A DNA stretch of 64,000 bases, from the NCBI GenBank assembly GCA_029259715.1, contig JAJDEP010000014.1, positions 1-64,000 on the forward strand. Direction: 5' to 3'. This DNA is from Planctomycetota bacterium. GTDB taxonomy: Bacteria > Planctomycetota > B15-G4. Shown piece by piece: positions 1 through 7,472 of the stretch. The notes below the pieces were generated by a model, which saw only the letters and a program-made list of their open reading frames with translations, had not been told where the DNA came from and did no database searches. The position numbers and the translations under genes were made by a program. Position 1 is the stretch's first letter. Every line of letters starts with the position of its first letter.

Positions 1-114
1 CGAGGGGGTGTCGAGCCGAGATTCCGCAGCGAGCACGGATCCCCAGGTCGGCCCGTCGGCCGATCTCGGGATGCGCGCGCAAGCGAGGACTGCCCGAGGA
101 GCGACACCCCCTCG
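1..114. repeat. Structured inverted-repeat element (possible RNA or genomic repeat)
   Basis: The ends form a perfect 13-base inverted repeat: CGAGGGGGTGTCG at 1-13 and its exact complement at 102-114. Nested inside are a 7-base stem (CCGAGAT 16-22 with ATCTCGG 63-69) and a 6-base hairpin (TCGGCC 48-53, loop CGTC, GGCCGA 58-63). The whole would fold as a closed multi-branch structure. It lies just downstream of the Rrf2 gene stop. It lacks the GGAAG tetraloop region of SRP RNA and the T-loop of tRNA. It could be a genomic repeat family, a non-coding RNA or a transcription-end structure, and it may extend beyond the window edge. No protein-coding function is supported. Confidence 0.45.
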
Positions 115-141
115 AAATCCTCCCCCCCGAACCCCCGAAGC

Positions 142-633
142 CTACTCGGGCGTCGAGGGCGTCGCCGTCGGCGTGCTCGGCGAACTCGGTGCACTCGGCG
201 TCGAGATCGACAGACTGAGGCGCTTCGCCTTCAGGTTGCGCCCGAGGTCCGCGATGGTCATCGAGTAGACGCGGTCGGTGAGCACCTTGCGGAACACGAT
301 CCACTGATCGTGCATCGGGCAGGGCTGAGCATCGTCGCAGTGATCGAGGCCGAGGACGCAGACCTTGGACAGGTCGCCGCCCTCCACCACCATGACCACG
401 TCGGAGACGAGGATCTCGGAGGCCGGCTTGGCGAAGCGGAATCCACCGCCCCGGCCCTTGGCCGAGTCGAGCAGATCGATCTTGGCCAGCCGGTGCAGGA
501 TCTTCCCCAGGAACTGGCGCGGCACGTTGGTGGCGGCGGCCAGGTCACGGGCCAGGATGCGTTCACCCTCGCCCAGGGTGGCCATGTGGGCCAGGGCGCG
601 GATGGCATACTCGGTGGTGGCGGTGTAGATCAT
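142..633 (-). CDS. Rrf2-family transcriptional regulator
   Basis: This 163-residue protein is a winged-helix regulator of the Rrf2/IscR/NsrR family. It opens with MIYTATTEYAIRAL, the usual Rrf2 start, followed by the helix-turn-helix and wing (VPRQFLGKILHRLAK, then KGRGGGFRFAKP). Three cysteines near residues 92-105, spaced C-x6-C-x5-C, match where family members bind an iron-sulfur cluster, so redox or NO sensing is likely. A Ser/Thr/Pro-rich tail of about 25 residues is unusual. It is divergent from the thiol protein at 719, with 85 bases between the starts, so the two probably share a control region. A GATAAT box on the minus strand at 670-675 could be its -10. The regulated genes are unknown. 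Confidence 0.85.
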   Translation of the reverse strand: MIYTATTEYAIRALAHMATLGEGERILARDLAAATNVPRQFLGKILHRLAKIDLLDSAKGRGGGFRFAKPASEILVSDVVMVVEGGDLSKVCVLGLDHCDDAQPCPMHDQWIVFRKVLTDRVYSMTIADLGRNLKAKRLSLSISTPSAPSSPSTPTATPSTPE

Positions 634-718
634 GGCGGGAGCAGGGCATTCCCGGGGGGGATGCCAGTCATTATCGGACTTCCCGGCCCGCGATCACAGA
701 CTTTCGGATCAAGACGTC

Positions 719-1066
719 ATGCCCAGCGAGATGCTCACGAGCCTGGAGGGCTACGAACAGGCGCTGTCGCGGCACGCGGCGGTTTTGCTGTTCAAGCACT
801 CCCCCATCTGTCCCATCAGCGACGCGGCCCTGGGCCGCTGGAAGGCGTTCCTCGCGGCAAATCCCGAGGTCCCGACCCTGTTCGTGGACGTGATCGCCGC
901 CCGGCCGGTGGCGCGCGGGCTGGCCGAGCGCTGCGGCGTGGCCCACGCCTCGCCCCAGGCCATCGCCTTCCAGAACGGCCGACCGGTGTGGAACGCATCC
1001 CACGACGCGATCACCGCCGAGAGCCTCGCCGCCGCCTGGACCGCGGTGCAGACCGACGCCGGCTGA
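719..1066 (+). CDS. ytxJ: YtxJ-like monothiol thioredoxin-fold protein
   Basis: This 115-residue protein resembles the bacillithiol-system redox protein YtxJ, a small thioredoxin-fold protein with a single active cysteine. The key segment is VLLFKHSPICPISDAAL, followed by a short thioredoxin-like core (VPTLFVDVIAARPVA) and the C-terminal SPQAIAFQNGRPVW strand. The start at 719 is chosen because the conserved region begins right after it; an in-frame ATG at 632 would add 29 unconserved residues overlapping the divergent regulator. In family members the protein removes or transfers low-molecular-weight thiols; whether this organism makes bacillithiol is not known. Its pairing with a possible Fe-S Rrf2 regulator suggests a thiol or oxidative-stress role. 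Confidence 0.75.
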   Translation: MPSEMLTSLEGYEQALSRHAAVLLFKHSPICPISDAALGRWKAFLAANPEVPTLFVDVIAARPVARGLAERCGVAHASPQAIAFQNGRPVWNASHDAITAESLAAAWTAVQTDAG

Positions 1067-1151
1067 CCGGGGCGGGGCGGGCCGACCGGTGCGACGCGCG
1101 CTGACCGGGGCGCGAACCCGCTCCGGTCGCTCCCCGCTCGATGCCCGACCG

Positions 1152-2387
1152 CTACTCGGCGCCGGGCGCCAGGCGCCAGATGCGGCGGCTGCCCATGTGG
1201 TCGAGGACCAGCAGTTCGCCGTCGTGCCCTTGGGCGAACGACGACACGAAGGCCGCCTCGTCGAGCAGCTCGGCGTGTTCGATCACGCCGTCGTCGCCCG
1301 GGCGGATGGCCCAGATCGTGCGCGTGACGTAGTCGGCGAAGACGTAGGCGCCCACCAGGGCCTCGATGGCCGTCCCGCGATAGACGAAGCCCCCCGTGAT
1401 CGAGAGCCCGTCGTCATGGGGATACTCGAACACGGGCGCGGTGAGGCCCGGCGGCACTTCGGCCCCTGCCCGCAGCGCGAAGCGATGGAAGCCCTCGAGC
1501 AGGTTCCAGCCGTGGTTGCCGCCCGGCTCGATCACGAAGATGAACTCGAAGGCGTTCTGCCCGACGTCGGCGGCCCACAACGCGCCGGTCTCGCGGTCGA
1601 ACGAGAAGCGCCAGGCGTTACGCAGCCCGTACGCGAAGATCTCGGGGCGCGCGCCGTCGCGCTCCACCAGTGGGTTGTCGGCGGGAATCGCGTATGGCCG
1701 CGGGGACGTCGAAGGATCGACGTCGAGGCGCAGGATGGTCCCGAGCAGCGACCCGACGTTCTGACCGTGGCCATGGGGATCGTTGGCCGCACCGCCGTCG
1801 CCCAGCGAGTAGTAGAGGAAGCCATCGGGACCGAAGGCCAGGCCGCCGCCATTGTGATTGCCGTAGGGCTGCCCCACCTCGAGCAGCACCTCCTCGCTCG
1901 CCGGGTCGGCGGGCACCCGCCGGCCGCCGGCCTCGAACCGCGCGAGCACCGAGCGCCGGTCGCCCGGCTTTGCCGAGTAGTTCACGTAGAAGGCCCGGGT
2001 ATGGTCATGATCCGCCTGCCCGAAGTGCGGGCTGAAGGCCAGCCCGAGCAGGCCCTCCTCGTTGTGCCGGCGACTGACCCGCTCACTGATGTCGAGGAAC
2101 ACGCGGCGGGTCCAGCCCTCGCCGCGGGGTGACAGGCGCCAGATGATCCCGGCCTGCTCGACCACGTACCAGGTCGAGGCGTCGCCGGGCGCCTGGGTGG
2201 CGTCCACGGGACGGCTGAAGATCTCCTCGCCGAACATGGGTGCGAGGTGCACGTCCGGAGCGTCCATGGCCACCACCGGGGGCGGCGTGACGACGGGCTC
2301 GTCGGCGGCCGCCGAACCGAAGGCGGGCACGCAGGCGCCGCACAGCGTGGCGGCCAACAGGGATCCGACGTTCTGGAAGAGGAACAT
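1152..2387 (-). CDS. Secreted PQQ-type sugar dehydrogenase (glucose/sorbosone family)
   Basis: This 411-residue protein has a signal peptide (residues 1-25, hydrophobic LLAATLCGACVPAFG) and a six-bladed beta-propeller of the soluble glucose dehydrogenase or aldose-sugar dehydrogenase family (YliI/Asd-like). Diagnostic strings are NEEGLLGLAFSPHF, NHNGGGLAFGPDGFLYYSLGDGG, GSLLGTILRLDVD, AYGLRNAWRFSFD and the propeller-closing segments ADYVTRTIWAIRP and ELLVLDHMGSRRIWRL. Relatives oxidise aldose sugars in the periplasm with PQQ and calcium; others lack the cofactor, so catalysis is inferred. The ATG at 2387 is chosen because it starts the signal peptide. It stands alone between convergent ytxJ and the ABC operon. 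Confidence 0.83.
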   Translation of the reverse strand: MFLFQNVGSLLAATLCGACVPAFGSAAADEPVVTPPPVVAMDAPDVHLAPMFGEEIFSRPVDATQAPGDASTWYVVEQAGIIWRLSPRGEGWTRRVFLDISERVSRRHNEEGLLGLAFSPHFGQADHDHTRAFYVNYSAKPGDRRSVLARFEAGGRRVPADPASEEVLLEVGQPYGNHNGGGLAFGPDGFLYYSLGDGGAANDPHGHGQNVGSLLGTILRLDVDPSTSPRPYAIPADNPLVERDGARPEIFAYGLRNAWRFSFDRETGALWAADVGQNAFEFIFVIEPGGNHGWNLLEGFHRFALRAGAEVPPGLTAPVFEYPHDDGLSITGGFVYRGTAIEALVGAYVFADYVTRTIWAIRPGDDGVIEHAELLDEAAFVSSFAQGHDGELLVLDHMGSRRIWRLAPGAE

Positions 2388-2726
2388 GCGCAGTTTGTAC
2401 CACTCACCCCGCGGAGAGCCGACGCGCTGACGGAACGGTCGTTTCGTCCCTCCTCGCGAAAAGACTGTTCGGTGACCGCCCATAATTCCTCTAGCCCCCC
2501 CGAGAGAAGAGCTTGATGGCCGATGGAGGACTTCCGAGCTGCGGCTCAACCTGGAGCCCATCTGGAGCCGGGGCTGAGAATCTGGGGGACCCGGCTCCCC
2601 CTTGAGCGTTTCTCCGCGGTCCGCTCGGCACCCCCGAGCGGACCGCACTTGCTTGCGGCCCGCTCTCGTCGCGGCGGAGCATCGGTCGCGCTCCCGCTCC
2701 GGCCGCGCCGTGCGCGGCGGCGCCGC
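2388..2726. other. Non-coding interval between the sugar dehydrogenase and the ABC operon
   Basis: This stretch of about 340 bases lies between the start of the sugar dehydrogenase (2387) and the stop of the ABC ATPase (2727), both on the minus strand. It should hold the dehydrogenase promoter and the end of the ABC transcript. The only strong signal is the 13-base-pair stem-loop at 2616-2646. An AT-richer patch near 2478-2490 (containing ATAATT) may belong to the dehydrogenase promoter, but no convincing -35/-10 pair was found. No open frame here shows protein-like composition. Confidence 0.6.
2616..2646 (-). terminator. Strong stem-loop downstream of the ABC ATPase gene
   Basis: A perfect 13-base-pair stem: GCGGTCCGCTCGG at 2616-2628 pairs with CCGAGCGGACCGC at 2634-2646, with a 5-base loop. 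It sits about 80 bases after the ATPase stop on the transcribed strand. No U-run follows on either strand, so it is not a textbook intrinsic terminator; it may stabilise the 3' end or act with Rho. Confidence 0.5.
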
Positions 2727-3539
2727 TCAGATCGAGTGGCTGACCCCGAGCGTCTCGAACAGGCGGTTCTTGATGCGGCCGTATTCGGGGCTGCCCAGGT
2801 CGCGGGGGTGGTCGAGGTCGACGGTGATGATGTCGCTGATCTCTCCCGGTCGGGCGCTCAGCACCACGATGCGCTCGGCGATCTGGATCGACTCGTCGAC
2901 GTCGTGGGTCACGAACAGAATCGTCGTCTGGCTCTCCTGCCAGATGCGCACGATCTCGGCCCGCATCTGCAAGCGTGTGAGCGAGTCGAGGGCCCCGAAG
3001 GGCTCGTCCATGTAGATCACGTCGGGCGAGACGGCCAGGGCCCGCGCCACCTCGACGCGCTGCTTCATGCCGCCCGACAGCTCCATGGGGTAGCTGCGCT
3101 CGAAGCCCTGCAGGCCGACCATGTCGATGGTGGGCTGGATGATGGCCGCCTGCTCGGCCTTGCCCAGGTGCCGCAGGCCCAGGGCCACGTTGTCCCAGAC
3201 GGACGCCCACGGAAAGATGCCGTACTCCTGGAACACGAACACCCGGCGGGCGTCGGGACCATTCACGGGATCGCCGTCGATGGTCACCCGGCCGGCCGTG
3301 GGCGACTCGAAGCCGCCGGCGATGTTGAGCAGGGTCGACTTGCCACAGCCCGACGGGCCCAGCAGGCAGACGAACTCGCCCTCCTTCACCGTGAGGTCGA
3401 CGCCGCGCAGCACGGGCAGCGGCTGACCGCCCTGATCGAAGTCCTTGTCGACGCCCTCGAACACGACCTTCGGGCGGGCTTCGCCCGGCGTCGAGCCCGC
3501 GTTCTCGTTCGCCCTCGCTTGCGCCACCTCGTCACTCAT
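2727..3539 (-). CDS. ABC transporter ATP-binding protein (nitrate/sulfonate/taurine type)
   Basis: This 270-residue protein is the cytoplasmic ATPase of the importer whose binding protein and permease lie just upstream. Walker A is GPSGCGKST (61-69), the ABC signature LSGGMKQR begins at about 154, Walker B is VIYMDEP (174-180), and the switch region is TILFVTHDVDES. The sequence is of the SsuB/TauB/NrtD class, and the N-terminal 20 or so residues are a non-conserved extension. It is the last gene of the operon: the permease stop precedes its start by 13 bases. The substrate cannot be read from this subunit. Confidence 0.93.
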   Translation of the reverse strand: MSDEVAQARANENAGSTPGEARPKVVFEGVDKDFDQGGQPLPVLRGVDLTVKEGEFVCLLGPSGCGKSTLLNIAGGFESPTAGRVTIDGDPVNGPDARRVFVFQEYGIFPWASVWDNVALGLRHLGKAEQAAIIQPTIDMVGLQGFERSYPMELSGGMKQRVEVARALAVSPDVIYMDEPFGALDSLTRLQMRAEIVRIWQESQTTILFVTHDVDESIQIAERIVVLSARPGEISDIITVDLDHPRDLGSPEYGRIKNRLFETLGVSHSI

Positions 3540-3552
3540 CGCATGGCCCGCA

Positions 3553-4380
3553 TCATCGCTTGGCGTAGCCCCAGCGCACCTCGTCGAAACGTTCGAGGCG
3601 GCGGATCATCAGGTCGAGCACGATGCCGATGGCGCCGATGACGATCATCGTCGCGGCCACCAGGTCGTAGCGCTTGCCCATGTTGCGGGCGTCGTTGATC
3701 AGGTAGCCGAGCCCTGAGTCCATGCCCACCATCTCGGCCGCCACGATCACCAGCCACGCCACGCCCAGGGCGATGCGCAGGCTGGTGATGATCTGCGGCA
3801 TGGCGGCCGGCAGCACGACGCGCCGGAACAGCTCGACGCCCTTGAGGCCGAAGTTCATGGCCGAGCGTTGGTGCACCAGGCTGATGTTCTGCACTGCCGC
3901 CACCGTGCCCACCGCGATGGGGAAGAACGACGACAGGAAGATCAGGAAGACGCCGGCGCCGTCGCCGATGCCGAACCACAGGATCGCGAAGGGGATCCAG
4001 GCGATGGGCGAGACCGGCCGCAGGCCCTGGATGATCGGGTTGAGCGCCTCGAAGGTCTTGGTCGACCACCCCACCACCAGCCCCAGCGGGATGCCCACCG
4101 CCACGGCGAGGAAGAAGCCCGCGGTGACGCGGAACAGACTGGCCACCACGTCGCCCCACAGCCGGTTGCTCTTCACGAGCTGCGCGAAGGCGGCCCCCGC
4201 TTCCAGGGGCGTCGGCGTGATCTCCGAGCCCGCCGCCGTCACGGCGATGTGCCACACCACGAACAGCGCCATGGCCACGCAGATGGGCATGACCCAGCGG
4301 CGCCCCCGTCCCATCTTGGCGGACGCGAACCAGAGCACCCCGAGGGAGGCCACCAGGATCAGGTACGGCGTCGCGGTCAC
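3553..4380 (-). CDS. ABC transporter permease (nitrate/sulfonate/taurine type)
   Basis: This 275-residue inner-membrane permease belongs to the SsuC/TauC/NrtB class (BPD transport component family). It has about seven membrane spans, with an N-terminal pair (TATPYLILVASLGVLWF and WVMPICVAMALFVVWHIAV), and the cytoplasmic EAA-type loop SAMNFGLKGVELFRRVVLPAAMP that contacts the ATPase. I chose the GTG at 4380 because it overlaps the stop of the binding-protein gene (GTGA) and directly precedes the first span; longer starts would run into that gene. The overlap indicates translational coupling to the binding protein. Confidence 0.92.
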   Translation of the reverse strand: MTATPYLILVASLGVLWFASAKMGRGRRWVMPICVAMALFVVWHIAVTAAGSEITPTPLEAGAAFAQLVKSNRLWGDVVASLFRVTAGFFLAVAVGIPLGLVVGWSTKTFEALNPIIQGLRPVSPIAWIPFAILWFGIGDGAGVFLIFLSSFFPIAVGTVAAVQNISLVHQRSAMNFGLKGVELFRRVVLPAAMPQIITSLRIALGVAWLVIVAAEMVGMDSGLGYLINDARNMGKRYDLVAATMIVIGAIGIVLDLMIRRLERFDEVRWGYAKR

Positions 4381-5441
4381 GGGCCTTCGCCCCCACGCGG
4401 CAGGCGGTCCATGTTCCAGTCCATGCTCTCGAGCGGCCGGACGAAGCTGTCGTCCACGTACTCCTCGAAGGCGATGGGCCCGTCGAGGATGCCGATGTCC
4501 ACGGCCAGCTCCATGATCTCGTCGAAGTCGGCCTTCAGCGGCGCCAGGTGGGTGTACTTGACCCGGTCCACCGGCTTGCTGAGCACGAATTTCAGCAGCT
4601 CGGGATCCTGGAAGTAGAAGTGCTCGGCGGCGATCTCGGCCGCGTCCATGCGGTGGGCCATGTCGGCGTCGAGCCACTTGCCCGACTTGGCGATGCCGTC
4701 CACCAGCTCCTGCACGATCTCACGGTCTTCCGCGATGAGCCCCTCGTGAACGACGAGCACGCAGGAGATGAAGTCGGGCCAGATGTCCTTGGTGTGGTAG
4801 AGCACCCGCCCGTAGCCGTCGACCTCCGACTGGGCTGCGAAGGGCTCGCCCACGATGTAGCCGTCGATGGAGCCCGAGCGCAGGGCCGAGGGATGCTCGG
4901 GCGGCGGCACCTCTCTCAGCTCGATGGAGTCGGCCGGCATGTTCCACTGCCGCATCATCTTGTGCATGAGCAGGTTCTGGTTGGCGTAACGGCTCGGGAT
5001 GGCGATCGTCTTACCCCGCAGGTCGGCGAAGTCACGAATGTGACTGTCGCTGCCCACCACGATGGCGGTGCCGTCGCGGTGGCCCAGGTAGACGATCTTG
5101 ATGGGCACGCCGTCGGCCTTCAATTGCATGGCCATCGGCGCCAGGATGAAGGCCGCGCCGATCTCGCGCGCGATCAACGCCTCCTTCACCGTGGGCCAAT
5201 CCGTGAACTTCGCGCTGCGGAAGAACGAACCCCGGTCGGAATGACTGGTCACCCAACTGGTGACCGGACACGTGAGGTGTCAGGTGACCGGGAGGAAACC
5301 GGCCACGAGCGTGCGCCGGGCCGAGCCCAGCATCACTTGCACGTCGTGCCAGAGTTCCCCCCACCCGACGTTCAACGTCACGTGCAGACCGGAGATCGCC
5401 AGCAACCAGGCCAGCGCACCCGTGAGGATCTTGGATTTCAT
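4377..5441 (-). CDS. Predicted selenoprotein: ABC transporter substrate-binding protein with in-frame TGA (Sec54)
   Basis: Read from the ATG at 5441, this is a 354-residue NMT1/CmpA-like binding protein with an N-terminal membrane anchor or signal (about residues 3-24). Codon 54 is TGA (5280-5282). Both sides are in the same frame, with no shift needed, giving FLPVT-U-HLTCPVT. From memory, relatives carry CHLTC at this spot, so TGA replaces one cysteine codon and a U-x3-C pair results. Downstream are typical family segments: REIGAAFILAPMAMQL, GKTIAIPSRYANQNLLMHKM, GSIDGYIVGEPFAAQ. A GTG at 5252 could start a shorter product, but that would lose the export signal, the first beta-strand and the U/C motif. 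A 7-base-pair hairpin with a G in the loop follows the TGA at SECIS distance. The gene overlaps the permease by 4 bases. A pseudogene or base error is the main alternative. The ligand is unknown. Confidence 0.85.
5247..5282 (-). promoter_or_regulatory. Bacterial SECIS-like element after the in-frame TGA
   Basis: On the coding strand the TGA (5282-5280) is followed after 14 bases by GGTCACC (5265-5259), a 5-base loop AGTTG, and GGTGACC (5253-5247), a perfect 7-base-pair stem. The apical loop begins 22 bases after the TGA and has G as its second base. Bacterial SECIS elements recognised by SelB lie inside the coding region, with a small loop bearing a G in the first two positions, roughly 16-37 bases from the UGA. 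All these conditions are met. Stability and SelB binding are inferred. Confidence 0.78.
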
Positions 5442-5452
5442 GGAGCTTCCCG

Positions 5453-5473
5453 GAGGCGGGACGCTCCCGCCTC
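5453..5473 (-). promoter_or_regulatory. Stem-loop in the leader of the selenoprotein gene
   Basis: A perfect 9-base-pair stem with a 3-base loop: GAGGCGGGA at 5453-5461 and TCCCGCCTC at 5465-5473. It lies between the stop of the VOC gene (5531) and the start of the binding protein (5441), ending 11 bases before the ATG. With no U-tract after it, a terminator is unlikely; it may be an RNA processing or stabilising site, or a weak attenuator, that adjusts expression of the ABC genes relative to the two upstream genes. Confidence 0.4.
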
Positions 5474-5530
5474 ACCCGACAATTTGCAAAGGGGGAGAAT
5501 ACGCCACGAGGAGGGCCGAGGCACGAATCC

Positions 5531-6022
5531 TCAGGCGCTCTCTTGGCCCCTTGGCGGGTCGGATGCGAACAAGGCGGCCGGATCGCGGAAGGCCTTGAAC
5601 TCGAGGGCGTTCCCGGCGGGGTCGCGCACGAAGAAGGTGGCCTGCTCGCCCACCTCCCCGGCGAAGCGCACGCCGGGCGCGATCAGAAAGGCGATCCCGG
5701 CCTGCTCGAGCCGCTCGGCCCAGGCGTGCCACTGGTCCCAGTCGAGCACGAGGCCGAAGTGGCGCACCGGCACGTCGTGCCGGTCGACGCGGCTGGTGGG
5801 CACCTCGGCAGCGCCGGCGCTGTCGCTGCCAGCGCGACCGCCCTGGCCGCCCGCCGGGGCCACGAGGTGGGCCACGATCTGGTGACCGCACAGGTCGAAG
5901 TCGATCCACGCGTCGCTGCTGCGGCCGACACGGCAGCCGAGCACGTCGACGTAGAAGGCGCGCGCCGCCGCCAGATCGTCGACGGGGAAGGCCAGGTGGA
6001 AGGGAGGCACGGGATGCGGCAC
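5531..6022 (-). CDS. VOC/glyoxalase-fold protein
   Basis: This 163-residue protein is a two-module vicinal-oxygen-chelate protein of the glyoxalase/dioxygenase-like type. The first module begins [23 protein letters not shown], with metal-ligand histidine in HLAF; the second has [16 protein letters not shown] and ends [16 protein letters not shown], where glutamate is the expected last metal ligand. The GTG at 6022 is chosen because GGGGGGCGAG lies about 5 bases upstream and the fold starts right after it. It begins 14 bases after the helical-repeat gene, and 89 bases separate its stop from the selenoprotein gene, so all five genes may form one operon. The substrate is unknown. Confidence 0.8.
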   Translation of the reverse strand: MPHPVPPFHLAFPVDDLAAARAFYVDVLGCRVGRSSDAWIDFDLCGHQIVAHLVAPAGGQGGRAGSDSAGAAEVPTSRVDRHDVPVRHFGLVLDWDQWHAWAERLEQAGIAFLIAPGVRFAGEVGEQATFFVRDPAGNALEFKAFRDPAALFASDPPRGQESA

Positions 6023-6036
6023 GCCGGCTCGCCCCC

Positions 6037-6927
6037 CTAACGCGGGCCGCGGCGCAGGCCCGGCGCGCGGGCGCCGGGCGCCCGCAGCGGCGCCGTGGGC
6101 GGCTCGGTGGGTTCCTTCAGCTTGCCCAGCTTCTTGGGGAAGCGGTCGTCGTGCTCGCGGAACCAATCGCCCCACGTCACGTCGAAGCGCCCGCTGAACA
6201 GGGGCGGCTCGAGGTCGAGCGAGAGCGCCAGCTGCGACAGTTCGCGGTGGAATACGTGGGCTGCCGGCTGGGCATTCCACCCGCCCACGAAGGCCTGGGT
6301 CTGCTTGACCACCGCGTAGACGGCGTCGCGCGAACGCAGCTGCAACAGCGCGTTGGACAGCGGACCCGACAGGTAGGCGGAGGTCAGGTCGACGTAGTTG
6401 TCCCGGCGCAAGAGACGCAGCCGCGCCTCCAGGATGTCCACCGAGCGGTCGTCGACGTGACTGGCCAGCACCTCGCAAGTCTGCTCGTACACCGCCAGCG
6501 CCGCATGCAGGTAGGCGCGCGACTCGGAATCGGGGCGGGTGGCGCGACGGGCGACCTGGCTGTGCAACTCCTCCAGCACTTCCTCGCAGGCGTCGAGCAC
6601 CGTGTCGATGTCGCGACCCCACGCGAGGGCTTCGATGGCGGCGGCCTGCACGACCAGGCTGTCTTCACGGGTGCCCTTCACCAGCAGGCGCGAGATGGTC
6701 TTGTCGGCGCCGCGGTCCTCCATGGCCCGCGAGCCGTCCGAGAGGTGCGTGATCGCCAGGGCCAGCTGCTCGGGATCGTTGCCCTTCCACTCGTCGTGGA
6801 AGGTGGCGATGAGGGCCTTCTCGAGGTCCCGCTCGTCATCGGATGGCGACATCGGAGACACGGCCGGCGCGGTCGGCGACGCGACGAGAACCAACGTGCC
6901 CAGCAGGGCGGTGAGGATCGAGTGCAT
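6037..6927 (-). CDS. Secreted helical (HEAT-like) protein of unknown function
   Basis: I do not recognise this 296-residue protein. It has a signal peptide (residues 1-22, [22 protein letters not shown]), then a long, mostly alpha-helical body with HEAT-like pieces such as [27 protein letters not shown] and [15 protein letters not shown], and a proline/arginine-rich tail. No enzyme motif is visible. It is the first gene of the minus-strand cluster leading through a VOC protein to the selenoprotein ABC importer. A GGGAGA ribosome-binding site precedes the ATG by about 6 bases. Residence in the periplasm is inferred from the signal peptide. Confidence 0.7.
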   Translation of the reverse strand: MHSILTALLGTLVLVASPTAPAVSPMSPSDDERDLEKALIATFHDEWKGNDPEQLALAITHLSDGSRAMEDRGADKTISRLLVKGTREDSLVVQAAAIEALAWGRDIDTVLDACEEVLEELHSQVARRATRPDSESRAYLHAALAVYEQTCEVLASHVDDRSVDILEARLRLLRRDNYVDLTSAYLSGPLSNALLQLRSRDAVYAVVKQTQAFVGGWNAQPAAHVFHRELSQLALSLDLEPPLFSGRFDVTWGDWFREHDDRFPKKLGKLKEPTEPPTAPLRAPGARAPGLRRGPR

Positions 6928-7010
6928 GTCGTCTCCCGTCAGCGACCGAGAATCCCACGGTAACGACCGGGAAACCCTTGGTCACGACCGGCCCGAGTCG
7001 CCGTCCCGGC

Positions 7011-7039
7011 CTGGATGCAAACCGCCCGAGCCCTACAAT
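7011..7039 (+). promoter_or_regulatory. Candidate sigma-70-type promoter for the Rieske protein
   Basis: CTGGAT (7011-7016) and TACAAT (7034-7039) are separated by 17 bases. The -10 box matches the consensus at five of six positions, the -35 is weak. It lies about 50 bases upstream of the Rieske ATG, whose own ribosome-binding site is GGAGAG. Confidence 0.45.
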
Positions 7040-7088
7040 CGCGGGCCGAGCACCGTCACCCCCGCCTGACCGCTTTCCGGAGAGCCCC

Positions 7089-7391
7089 ATGGCCCGCGAG
7101 AACATCGGCCCCGTCGAGAACTTCCCGCCCAACAAGGGCATCTGCGTCGAGATCGGCGGCAAGCGCATCGCCGTGTTCAACACCACGGGGCAGTTCTACG
7201 CCATCGACGACACCTGCCCCCATGTGGGCGGCTCCTTCTCCGACGGCACCATGCACGGCTCGACGGTCACCTGCCCGCTGCACGGGGCCGAAGCCGACGT
7301 GCGCACCGGCATGTGCACCCCGCCCGCGCCCGGGCCGGTGGGCACCTACGAGGTGGTCAGCGACGGAGTCAGCCTCTTCCTCGACGCCTGA
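7089..7391 (+). CDS. Rieske [2Fe-2S] ferredoxin-like protein
   Basis: This 100-residue soluble Rieske protein has both cluster boxes: CPHVG (Cys43, His45) and CPLHGA (Cys62, His65), separated by 16 residues. The size and the absence of a membrane span or disulfide cysteines match dioxygenase-type ferredoxins and NirD-like small subunits, not the cytochrome bc1 Rieske protein. It probably carries electrons to an oxygenase or reductase encoded elsewhere; no partner lies in this window. The ATG at 7089 is chosen for its GGAGAG site and because conserved sequence starts there; upstream in-frame residues are promoter DNA. It is a single-gene unit, convergent with the decarboxylase. Confidence 0.88.
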   Translation: MARENIGPVENFPPNKGICVEIGGKRIAVFNTTGQFYAIDDTCPHVGGSFSDGTMHGSTVTCPLHGAEADVRTGMCTPPAPGPVGTYEVVSDGVSLFLDA

Positions 7392-7433
7392 CGCGGGGCG
7401 TCGCCCCAGCGGTGGGGCAGCGGGCGCTCGCGC

Positions 7434-7472
7434 CAGGTGCCGGCGTCAGGTGCCGGCGTCAGGTGCCGGCGT
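7434..7472. repeat. Three tandem 13-base repeats between convergent genes
   Basis: The unit CAGGTGCCGGCGT occurs three times without change, ending on the first base of the decarboxylase stop codon. It lies just after the Rieske gene in a convergent intergenic gap. It may be slippage-derived; no function is evident. Confidence 0.85.

Noticed and set aside
1..114. SRP RNA or tRNA-Sec at the window start
   Set aside because: The GGAAG region of SRP RNA and the GTTCGA T-loop of tRNAs are absent on both strands, although the overall closed shape suggested these at first.
1067..1151. Intrinsic terminator between ytxJ and the sugar dehydrogenase
   Set aside because: GACCGG at 1103-1108 and CCGGTC at 1123-1128 form only a weak 6-base stem and no U-run follows on either strand.
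4377..5252. A 291-residue binding protein starting at GTG 5252
   Set aside because: This start falls inside the SECIS-like hairpin, has no ribosome-binding site of note, and removes the export signal and first strand. The in-frame upstream extension is protein-like and matches the family.
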